NCBI GenBank assembly: GCA_964452045.1
Contig: CAYVKM010000076.1
Coordinates: forward strand, 1 to 18,363
Direction of reading: 5' to 3'
DNA length: 18,363 bases
Source: CAYVKM01 sp964452045
Lineage (GTDB): Bacteria > Calditrichota > Calditrichia > RBG-13-44-9
Both the position numbers and the translations under genes were made by a program. The notes under the pieces were generated by a model that did no database searches, was not told the DNA's origin, and saw only the letters and a program-made list of their open reading frames with translations. Positions 6,849 to 14,118 of the stretch are shown here, piece after piece; positions within the stretch are counted from its first letter, which is position 1; each line of letters starts with the position of its first letter.

Positions 6849-9449
6849 TTACTCTGTTGAACTGATATCTTTCGCATTTCGTTTTAAAATCAAAATGGTA
6901 AAATCATCAATGTAAGTTTCATCTCCATAAAAAAGCTTCAGTTCGTTCATGGTAATTTGTAAAATCTCGTTTGTATTTTTTTCTCTGTTATTCTTCAATA
7001 AGGTCAATAGTCTTTTTTCACCGAAAAATTCTCGTTGGTTGGGATCTGACTTTTTTGTCCGGGCTGCTTCTACGACTCCATCTGAATATAAAAAGAGTAC
7101 ATCTCCCACCTTCATCCGAATTACTTTACGCTGCAAATGTTTTTCAAACTGCTTTCCATCACGTTCCAGCCCAATGCCCAATCCTGATATTTTAATTTCT
7201 GCTATCTCCTGATCTTTCAAACTCGAGAAAAATAAAGGATTATTATGACCAGCCCGAAAGATCTCGACTGAATTTTTTTCGGTATCAAGGATGCCAATTA
7301 TGATAGTTACAAATATTTTTTTATCGGTGATGGTTTGAGAGAAATATTTATTCAGACGCAACAATATATCTCCGGGTCGGGTGGTAAATTGCCAAGCGAA
7401 TCTGATTAGACTGATACACTGCGCCATGTAGAATGCCGCCGAAGTGCTTTTTCCTGAAACGTCACCTACAACGAAAAGATATTTATTTGGCGTTATCGGG
7501 ATCGCATCATAAAAGTCACCACCAACTTCATTGGCTGTTTGCATCGCTCCGACAATTTCATATCCCGGAATGACCGGCAGTTGGGCAGGGAGCAAACTGA
7601 GTTGAACCTCCTTGGCAATTTTTAATTCATACTCAAACCGCTCTTTTTCTCGGACTTCAGCAATCTTTCTCTTCAGCTCAACACCCATTTGGTTGAACCG
7701 TTGTGCAAATTCGACAAACTCATCTTCACCTTCCAGATGAATCTTATAGTCTAAATTTCCCCCGGAAATTTGCCTAATGCCATGCTTTAGCCGGTCGAAC
7801 TTCTGAAGGATGATCTGGTTAATTGCGTTTCCAAATTTTATCACCCGTCGGATAATCAGAAAATTGATCAGGAAGTAGATAAGGAGCCAGAAAAGAATCT
7901 GCTTCATCAGGTTAGAAGAGAAGAAGGTAAAGCTGGTCATGATGATGACATCAAAGGCGAAAAAGCCCTTCCGTTCAAAATTGTCAGCATAAAGGGGAAG
8001 ATAGACTCTGCCTGCAGTAAACATATCCTGCTGGACAATTTTTATCCTCGGTCCGGATTTGTCAGTTTTCTCGAGTCGAACCATCAAGATTTGTTTAGTC
8101 TTATTTGGTATTAGACTGAATGGGAAAATCTTGAAATCGTTGTAACTATTTTCATTTTGCCAGAAACGAATATTATAAAAAATGGAGTCCCATCCAGTTT
8201 TATGAAACGGATAGGCTGCAAGATGAGATGCAGCGATCAGCGGTAAATTTTTTTTCAATGAATTGAGAAACAAGGAATCAATTTTTACCAGATATATTTT
8301 TTCATTTGCGGTATCCGATCTAAAATAAAGATAATAGCTATAGGAATTTGTATCCATTTCGGAAAGTTTCTTTACCGCGAATATCGCCTGGTCTATGGAC
8401 CGATCATTCAGTTTTATCGAATCATTCCCCGGAATTTTGAGTTCTTTGAGAGAGTCACCCCTAGTATAAGTTAAAACGTCCTGTTTTGCCGGATACAGAC
8501 CTTCCTGAATTTGTGTGAGTTGATTCTGAATTGAACTTTTCAGATTTTCAGCCTGCCAACCTGCCAGAAAAAAATAGAAGAAAAATAGTAGAAGGATTAA
8601 TTGAATAAATTGTGGAATACTCGATTGAAGCCAGCCGGCAATTCTGATTTTTCGACTCAAACTGGCATGATGGTAAACCAAAATGAATGGTATTTTGATC
8701 AGAATCGCCAGTATGTATAGTTTGAATAAGGTGGATAAAAATTTGGGCAGAAAATACCAGGTAATATTTTCTGAGCTAAATTGTGCAGGAACTACCGAGT
8801 GTTTTGGGTAAATTGATAAATTCAAAAAAAGAATGAGAAGAATAATAAAATATAGCCAGCATTGGTTTCGGTTTAATTTTTCTGTCCAAGAAGTTTTCCG
8901 ATAGAGTATAATAACCAGGAAAAACTCAGACAAAAACCACAACTGATTACTATTTTCTTTTAGAATGGTTACAGCTAAGTATCCCAGGAAGATGTAATAA
9001 ATAAGTACCCGTTTTTTTCCTTTACTGTTTATTACCAGGATGAGTGTGAAAATCAAACTAAGTAGGGCTAATATTCCAGTTTGCAGAAAAGTTAAAAATG
9101 TGTTGGGACTCGTCTGAAAATTCTGAGTAACTGATGTTTGGAAATTGGTTAAAGATAAAAATCCGAATTCTACAAAGTAAATGAGTAGAAATAAGATGAG
9201 AAGAAACTCTGTAGTAAGTTTATACCTTGTAGACAGCAAGGAAAGCAATTTTTTAGAGAAATATCCAAAAATAATTAGCAGCAAAACCGAGTATGCGGGA
9301 AAATCGGGCAGCGTATATATAATAATATAGGTGCTGAGAAACCATCCGATTGCCCAAAGCAAGTCAACTTGGGTAAACTTTTTTGGCAGAATATTTTTGA
9401 TGTAAGGCAAGATTTTTGAGTATAAACGAATCCAGTATTCTTTCAACAA
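6849..9449 (-). CDS. Membrane-bound PP2C-type (SpoIIE/RsbU) serine phosphatase with HAMP domain
   Basis: An 866-residue putative sensor phosphatase that would dephosphorylate an anti-sigma-factor antagonist in a partner-switching pathway. About nine hydrophobic segments lie in residues 30-297. A roughly 215-residue likely extracytoplasmic domain (300-515) and a last membrane helix (516-533) follow. Then come a HAMP-like linker (534-590) with GGNLDYKI and DEFVEFAQRFNQM, a charged helix, and the catalytic domain (610-855). Metal-binding motifs are intact: EVGGDFYD (641-648), VGDVSGKSTSAA (661-672), LYSDGVVEA (788-796) and DDFTILIL (848-855). No methionine codon fits the start. The protein begins at tandem TTG codons (9449 or 9446) preceded by AAAGGG. 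No anti-sigma or STAS-domain gene is adjacent, so its partner is elsewhere. The outer domain is not recognised. Confidence 0.88.
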   Translation of the reverse strand: MLKEYWIRLYSKILPYIKNILPKKFTQVDLLWAIGWFLSTYIIIYTLPDFPAYSVLLLIIFGYFSKKLLSLLSTRYKLTTEFLLILFLLIYFVEFGFLSLTNFQTSVTQNFQTSPNTFLTFLQTGILALLSLIFTLILVINSKGKKRVLIYYIFLGYLAVTILKENSNQLWFLSEFFLVIILYRKTSWTEKLNRNQCWLYFIILLILFLNLSIYPKHSVVPAQFSSENITWYFLPKFLSTLFKLYILAILIKIPFILVYHHASLSRKIRIAGWLQSSIPQFIQLILLLFFFYFFLAGWQAENLKSSIQNQLTQIQEGLYPAKQDVLTYTRGDSLKELKIPGNDSIKLNDRSIDQAIFAVKKLSEMDTNSYSYYLYFRSDTANEKIYLVKIDSLFLNSLKKNLPLIAASHLAAYPFHKTGWDSIFYNIRFWQNENSYNDFKIFPFSLIPNKTKQILMVRLEKTDKSGPRIKIVQQDMFTAGRVYLPLYADNFERKGFFAFDVIIMTSFTFFSSNLMKQILFWLLIYFLINFLIIRRVIKFGNAINQIILQKFDRLKHGIRQISGGNLDYKIHLEGEDEFVEFAQRFNQMGVELKRKIAEVREKERFEYELKIAKEVQLSLLPAQLPVIPGYEIVGAMQTANEVGGDFYDAIPITPNKYLFVVGDVSGKSTSAAFYMAQCISLIRFAWQFTTRPGDILLRLNKYFSQTITDKKIFVTIIIGILDTEKNSVEIFRAGHNNPLFFSSLKDQEIAEIKISGLGIGLERDGKQFEKHLQRKVIRMKVGDVLFLYSDGVVEAARTKKSDPNQREFFGEKRLLTLLKNNREKNTNEILQITMNELKLFYGDETYIDDFTILILKRNAKDISSTE

Positions 9450-9459
9450 ATATCCCTTT
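9450..9459 (-). promoter_or_regulatory. Ribosome-binding site deciding a TTG start
   Basis: On the minus strand AAAGGG (9454-9459) lies 4 nt before the first TTG (9447-9449) and 7 nt before the second TTG (9444-9446). No in-frame ATG is available near here, so translation of the phosphatase most likely begins at one of these TTG codons. The second has the more usual spacing. Confidence 0.55.
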
Positions 9460-9564
9460 ATTTAATTGCCCAATTTATGTTACATACGAATATGGAAAGA
9501 TAATGTTTAATTCGATCTGAAATCAAAAAGAATTAATTTCCAAATGTGTGAAAAATAAATTTTA

Positions 9565-9593
9565 TTGACTAAATTTGTTTAAAAATATATATT
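9565..9593 (+). promoter_or_regulatory. Sigma-70-like promoter for the multihaem cytochrome gene
   Basis: TTGACT (9565-9570), a 17-bp spacer and TATATT (9588-9593) fit a housekeeping promoter. Transcription would start near 9600, leaving a leader of about 95 nt before the cytochrome ATG at 9697. The surrounding DNA is AT-rich, so a chance match is possible, but both hexamers and the spacing are good. Confidence 0.55.
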
Positions 9594-9696
9594 CTTTTAC
9601 AATGTGAATGAAGTCATTTTCTGCGTATTTATTAGTAGTTCAAAATTATAGTATTAACAAAGTTTGTGAATATATTAATATTAAACAGGACAAAAT

Positions 9697-12471
9697 ATGA
9701 GATTTAAGCTACAATTATCCAAGACCTTCATATTTTTGTTTGTATTTGCATCCTGGGTTTTTCCGGCAACCAATGAAGATTGCCTGATGTGTCATGGTGA
9801 TCCTGACCTGACCACCGAGAGACAGGGGAGAACGGTCTCTTTATTTGTGGATTACCAGGCCTTTGAAAAGTCCGTTCACCGGAATGTGGAATGTGTGAAC
9901 TGCCACTATGATGCGGATGTGGAAGATTTTCCTCACCCGGAACGCCTGGAAAAGGTTGAGTGTGGTAATTGCCATGATGATGCCAGTAAAGCATTTTATA
10001 CAGGTATTCACGGAACTGCCCTGAAGCGTGGTGCACCCTATGCACCCAATTGCAAAGAGTGTCATGGTATACATGATATTCTTCCCCGGACCAATCCCAA
10101 ATCCCGAACTTATAAAATGAATATTCCGGTACTTTGTGGAAAATGCCATCGGGAAGGTGCACCGGTTGCCCGGGTCTATAACATTCCGGAAAAGGATATT
10201 TTGAGCAATTACTCCCAGAGTATCCATGGTACCGGATTGTTCAAGCAGGGTTTGATCGTTACGGCAACCTGTAATGACTGCCATGGAAATCATCTCGTTC
10301 TGCCACATACCGATGCGCGTTCTACAATTTCAGTTGGTAAGATTGCGCAAACCTGTGAAAAATGCCATGCTCAAATCGAAATGGTTCATCAGAAGGTGAT
10401 AAAAGGCGAACTGTGGGAAAAAGAGCCTGGTGCCATTCCTGCCTGTACAGATTGTCACCAGCCGCATCGAATAAAAAAGGCAAATCTCGTGATCAGAACT
10501 TCAGACAGAGAGTGTCTGAAATGTCATGAAAAAGAGGATGTTCATAAAACTGTGGATGGAGAGAGAATTTCACTTGTAGTAAAAAAGGATGAAATTCAAA
10601 ATTCGGTTCACAAAAATATTGCCTGTGTTAAATGTCATTCAGATATCACACCGCAACATTCCAGACCCTGTGATACAGTAGGAAGAGTGGATTGCTCAAA
10701 GTGTCATGCCCAGATTGCTGAGGATTATTTTGTCAGTAATCATGGAAATGCCTATTTTGAAAAAAATCCTAATGCTCCTTATTGCACGGATTGTCATGGA
10801 AAGCACTATGTGCTCTCGCATCTGGATGAACGGGATAAAACGTACCGGGCAAATATTCCGGAGCTATGTGGCGATTGCCATGCTAAAATAGCAAAGAAAG
10901 ATACAATCAGTGCTATATTCGGAACTGCATATGTTGACTATTCGATGAGCGTTCATGGAATTGGTTTGGTTAAAAAGGGATTATTACCAAGTGCAATTTG
11001 TATCGATTGTCATTCAACACATTACATTCTTGAAAGCAAAGATGAACGTTCCACAGTTAATCATAAAAATTTGGCAGCTACCTGTGCAACCTGTCATAAA
11101 GGCATTTATAATGAATATGTCAACAGCATTCATAGTCCTACCGTGAGCAAAACGGATGAGAAGCTTCCGAATTGTGAGGATTGCCATTCTGCCCATAAGA
11201 TCAAGCAACATGATCAGGACCAGTTTATGACCGAGGTTACCCATCAATGTGGTTCTTGCCACCAGAGGCTGTCTGAAACATATGTGGAAACTATGCACGG
11301 TAAAGCCTATACGCTCGGATTTGGGGATGCCGCAAAATGTTCGGATTGTCATGGTGCACATGATATTCAGCAGGTGGACAACGCCAATTCACACGTTGGT
11401 TTTAATAATATTGTAAATACCTGCCAGAAGTGTCATCCCGATGCTAACCGTCGATTTACAGGCTATCTTACTCACGCCACACACCATGATCGGGCAAAAT
11501 ATCCCATTTTACATTTTACCTTTTGGGCAATGACATCTTTATTGATCGGTGTATTCAGTTTTTTTGGCTTACACACACTTTTATGGTTACCACGCTCGTA
11601 TCGGCAACTCTTGAAAAATAGAGAACATAAAACCATTCATAAAAAGTATTATATCCAGAGGTTCAACTCCACCCAGAGAATTACCCATATTTTTGTGATA
11701 TTGAGTTTTGTCTTATTGGCTCTTACCGGTATGATGTTAAAATTTGCCAACCTGCCTTGGGCTCAGGTTTTCGCTGAAGTATTCGGTGGGGTAAAAACGG
11801 CAGGCGCCATTCATCGTTTTGCGGCGATTATTACCTTTGGTTATTTTATCTCTCATATTATTAGTGTTATTCGGAATAAAATCAAGACTAAAACCTCATG
11901 GAGGGAAATGATTTTTGGTAAAAATTCCATGATGTTTAACAAGAAAGATTTGAAGGATTTCTGGGGAAATATCAAATGGTTCTTAGGATTTGGGCCCAGA
12001 CCGGATTATGGACGATGGACCTACTGGGAAAAGTTTGATTACTTTGCTGTGTTCTGGGGTGTTTTTATCATTGGTTTCTCCGGACTTATGCTCTGGTTTC
12101 CTGAATTTTTTACCCTGATATTCCCGGGATGGTTCATTAATGTAGCAACTATCATTCACAGTGACGAGGCACTTCTGGCAGTCGGCTTTATTTTTACCAT
12201 TCACTTTTTCAACACTCATCTTCGTCCGGAATCTTTTCCACTGGATCCGGTTATATTTACCGGTCTGGTTCCGGTGGATGAGTATAAAGAATATCGTCCC
12301 CTGGAATATCAGCAGTTAAAAGAGAGTGGAATGTTAAAAAAGAAGGTGGTCTTAAAAGAAATCACCCCCAAGAGACTTTTGCTGGTACGAATATTTGGTT
12401 ACACATTTTTGTTTATTGGTATTGCCTTAATTCTGTTAATAATCTTTAGTATGCTTTTTGGATATAAATAA
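9697..12471 (+). CDS. Fusion of a 19-haem cytochrome c and a b-type cytochrome membrane domain
   Basis: A 924-residue electron-transfer protein. A signal peptide (1-24, FPA|T) exports a periplasmic region with 19 CXXCH haem-c motifs, whose first cysteines are at 29, 66, 89, 119, 147, 192, 220, 250, 273, 310, 333, 363, 391, 435, 463, 493, 518, 548 and 576. Motifs 1-8 and 9-16 are a tandem duplication with near-identical spacing; the last three resemble haems 3-5 of the module. Residues 602-925 are membrane-bound, with helices near 603-630, 662-682, 705-725, 780-800, 820-840 and 895-920. Candidate haem-b histidines are H664, H706, H720, H821, H836 and H841, resembling cytochrome b561/formate-dehydrogenase-gamma families. 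The likely role is to move electrons between the quinone pool and periplasmic or extracellular partners. No catalytic subunit is adjacent. CAGGA precedes the ATG, and a terminator follows. Confidence 0.9.
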   Translation: MRFKLQLSKTFIFLFVFASWVFPATNEDCLMCHGDPDLTTERQGRTVSLFVDYQAFEKSVHRNVECVNCHYDADVEDFPHPERLEKVECGNCHDDASKAFYTGIHGTALKRGAPYAPNCKECHGIHDILPRTNPKSRTYKMNIPVLCGKCHREGAPVARVYNIPEKDILSNYSQSIHGTGLFKQGLIVTATCNDCHGNHLVLPHTDARSTISVGKIAQTCEKCHAQIEMVHQKVIKGELWEKEPGAIPACTDCHQPHRIKKANLVIRTSDRECLKCHEKEDVHKTVDGERISLVVKKDEIQNSVHKNIACVKCHSDITPQHSRPCDTVGRVDCSKCHAQIAEDYFVSNHGNAYFEKNPNAPYCTDCHGKHYVLSHLDERDKTYRANIPELCGDCHAKIAKKDTISAIFGTAYVDYSMSVHGIGLVKKGLLPSAICIDCHSTHYILESKDERSTVNHKNLAATCATCHKGIYNEYVNSIHSPTVSKTDEKLPNCEDCHSAHKIKQHDQDQFMTEVTHQCGSCHQRLSETYVETMHGKAYTLGFGDAAKCSDCHGAHDIQQVDNANSHVGFNNIVNTCQKCHPDANRRFTGYLTHATHHDRAKYPILHFTFWAMTSLLIGVFSFFGLHTLLWLPRSYRQLLKNREHKTIHKKYYIQRFNSTQRITHIFVILSFVLLALTGMMLKFANLPWAQVFAEVFGGVKTAGAIHRFAAIITFGYFISHIISVIRNKIKTKTSWREMIFGKNSMMFNKKDLKDFWGNIKWFLGFGPRPDYGRWTYWEKFDYFAVFWGVFIIGFSGLMLWFPEFFTLIFPGWFINVATIIHSDEALLAVGFIFTIHFFNTHLRPESFPLDPVIFTGLVPVDEYKEYRPLEYQQLKESGMLKKKVVLKEITPKRLLLVRIFGYTFLFIGIALILLIIFSMLFGYK

Positions 12472-12480
12472 TACTTAGCT

Positions 12481-12520
12481 AAGGGGTATTTATTTTTCTT
12501 TAAAATAATACCCCTTTTCC
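12481..12520 (+). terminator. Rho-independent terminator after the cytochrome gene
   Basis: AAGGGGTATT (12481-12490) pairs with AATACCCCTT (12507-12516). The stem can extend through the AT-rich loop with one bulge. It is followed by TTTTCC and another T-run. It begins 9 bp after the cytochrome stop codon. Confidence 0.8.
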
Positions 12521-12651
12521 GTTTTAAGTAATTATCTCTCATCCGTATCACTTGTTTTTTTGTTCAGTATATTATTTATCAAGTCTATTAGGTTTTTGGG
12601 CTGTTGCATTTTCGTGAATCTCTTTTTATTTCAATTTTCATTGGGGATAAG

Positions 12652-13638
12652 ATGAAACTTAAAATTTTTGTCCTTTCTCTGTTTATTTTTAATTTATCAG
12701 CTTTTGCTCAGCAGATACCTCTGGGAAATCTTGCCCATACCTACTCGATAATTGCTGTGGATTCTACTACCGGAGAGATCGGAGCCGCAGTACAATCTCA
12801 TTGGTTCTCGGTGGGAAGTTTGGTTATTTGGGCTGAAGCGGGTGTGGGTGCAGTGGCAACCCAGAGTTTTGTAAATCCTTCGTATGGACCAAGAGGATTG
12901 GAATTGATGAAGTCAGGTTTGTCTCCTGAGCAAACACTCGATATGCTTCTGGAAGAAGATGAGGGGCGGGCATTCAGGCAGGCCGCACTCATTGATGTAA
13001 AGGGAAATAGTGTGGCATATACCGGAGGAAAATGTATTGCTGCCGCAGGGCATTTAACGGGAAATTATTATTCAGTTCAGGCGAATCTGATGTTAAACGA
13101 ATCTGTATGGCCGGCAATGGAAAATGCTTTTAAACATGCAACTGGCTCGCTGGCAGAACGTCTGGTTACTGCGCTTGAAGCCGCCCAGAATGCCGGTGGG
13201 GATATTCGAGGTAAACAATCGGCAGCTTTGCTGTTGGTACGGGGAAAATCCACCGGAAAGATTTGGGAGGATAAACTGATTGATTTGCGGGTAGAGGATA
13301 GTCCGGATCCGGTGAAAGAGATAAAAAGATTATTAACCGTTCATAGGGCATACGAGCATATGAACGCCGGGGATCTTGCGGTTGAAAAAGATGATGAAGC
13401 CGGAGCCTTGCGGGAATATAGTACAGCAGAAAAAATGCAACCGGATAATCTGGAAATGAAATATTGGCATGCGGTTGCTTTAGCCAATATGGGAAAGTTG
13501 GAAGACGCTTTGCCGATTTTTAGATATATCTTTCTGAAAGATTCCAACTGGAAAACGCTGACTCCACGGTTATTGAAACCGGGTTTGCTTAAAGTTTCCC
13601 AGAATGAATTACAGCAGATTTTAGATCAAACAAAGTGA
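12652..13638 (+). CDS. Secreted DUF1028 protein with C-terminal TPR-like region
   Basis: A 328-residue protein with a signal peptide (1-19, SAFA|Q). The ATG at 12652 is preferred over an upstream in-frame TTG at 12604 because it is preceded by GGGG at 5 nt spacing and begins directly with the signal peptide. Residues 27-215 match the DUF1028 family: AHTYSIIAVD, GAAVQSHWFSVGS, AGVGAVATQSFVNPSYGPRG and GKQSAALLLVRG are typical blocks. The family is viewed as Ntn-hydrolase-like, but its substrate is unknown. The catalytic region here does not start at a processed nucleophile, because the predicted mature N-terminus is Gln. Residues about 232-300 form one or two TPR-like helix pairs (MNAGDLAVEKDDEAGALREY, then KYWHAVALANMGKLEDALPIF). 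It is flanked by a terminator upstream and a short gene downstream. Periplasmic or secreted location is inferred. Confidence 0.85.
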   Translation: MKLKIFVLSLFIFNLSAFAQQIPLGNLAHTYSIIAVDSTTGEIGAAVQSHWFSVGSLVIWAEAGVGAVATQSFVNPSYGPRGLELMKSGLSPEQTLDMLLEEDEGRAFRQAALIDVKGNSVAYTGGKCIAAAGHLTGNYYSVQANLMLNESVWPAMENAFKHATGSLAERLVTALEAAQNAGGDIRGKQSAALLLVRGKSTGKIWEDKLIDLRVEDSPDPVKEIKRLLTVHRAYEHMNAGDLAVEKDDEAGALREYSTAEKMQPDNLEMKYWHAVALANMGKLEDALPIFRYIFLKDSNWKTLTPRLLKPGLLKVSQNELQQILDQTK

Positions 13639-13727
13639 AACTAGCGGTACTTATCAGATCCGGAAAAAAATATTGCTAAAAATTGCTGGAAAATTCTTTA
13701 TATTTAGCTGAGAGCAGGAGAAAATAA

Positions 13728-13955
13728 ATGATCAAGATAATTACCTTAAAACACATTTCCCCGAAAAAAGCACTTCGCCTGGTACAGGAATCTGGTGTTA
13801 TACCTTATTTAATTAATTGGGGATGCAACATTGATGAAGAAAATCGGCGAATGGTTTTTCAGTTAAAACATGGTGGCGGGGCATTTGATACCGAGGTGGA
13901 AAAAACGGCAGTCGATTTGGAGAAATTTATCAAATCCATTGATATTAAGGAATAA
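13728..13955 (+). CDS. Small hypothetical protein, 75 residues
   Basis: Not recognised with confidence. The start is well supported by AGGAG 8 nt before the ATG. The sequence opens IKIITLKHISPKKALRLVQ, which loosely resembles the beta-alpha unit of secretin-type short N-domains (strand, then xxLKxISPxxAxxLL). It continues with a strand pair (RRMVFQLKHGG) and a final helix. There is no signal peptide or membrane segment, so it is probably cytoplasmic, which argues against a real secretin role. It lies 89 bp after the DUF1028 gene and 163 bp before the folate enzyme gene, on the same strand. Confidence 0.6.
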   Translation: MIKIITLKHISPKKALRLVQESGVIPYLINWGCNIDEENRRMVFQLKHGGGAFDTEVEKTAVDLEKFIKSIDIKE

Positions 13956-14052
13956 TAATCAAATTTGATCAATTCCTGAAATTAGTATTACCAAATTTTT
14001 TCTTTCCTATCCAATCTGTAAAATCAAATTATAAAATGGCTTTCAGGCTTTT

Positions 14053-14087
14053 GGTGCTAATCTTAAATTAGTACCCTTTATTTTTTG
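14053..14087 (+). terminator. Hairpin with T-run between the 75-residue gene and the folate enzyme gene
   Basis: GGTGCTAAT (14053-14061) pairs with ATTAGTACC (14067-14075), with one G-T wobble and a CTTAA loop. CTTTATTTTTTG follows. It is probably the terminator of the upstream small gene. Because it ends about 30 bp before the next ATG, it could also act as a leader hairpin or attenuator for the folate enzyme. The stem is short and rather AT-rich. Confidence 0.5.
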
Positions 14088-14118
14088 AACTGGAATCGGA
14101 TAAATCAGGAGATTTTCT

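Noticed and set aside
9841..10308. Antisense reading frames opposite the cytochrome
   Set aside because: They arise from the repeated CXXCH codons read backwards; no family features.
12604..12651. Upstream TTG start for the DUF1028 gene
   Set aside because: It would put 16 charged residues in front of the signal peptide; the ATG at 12652 has a ribosome-binding site.
13728..13955. Calling the 75-residue protein a secretin or TonB-type N-domain protein
   Set aside because: Similarity is limited to a short ITLKHISP-like stretch, and there is no signal peptide or outer-membrane domain.
13958..13969. Perfect palindrome ATCAAATTTGAT after the 75-residue gene
   Set aside because: Twelve-bp AT-rich palindrome with no loop or T-run and no second copy noticed; likely chance.
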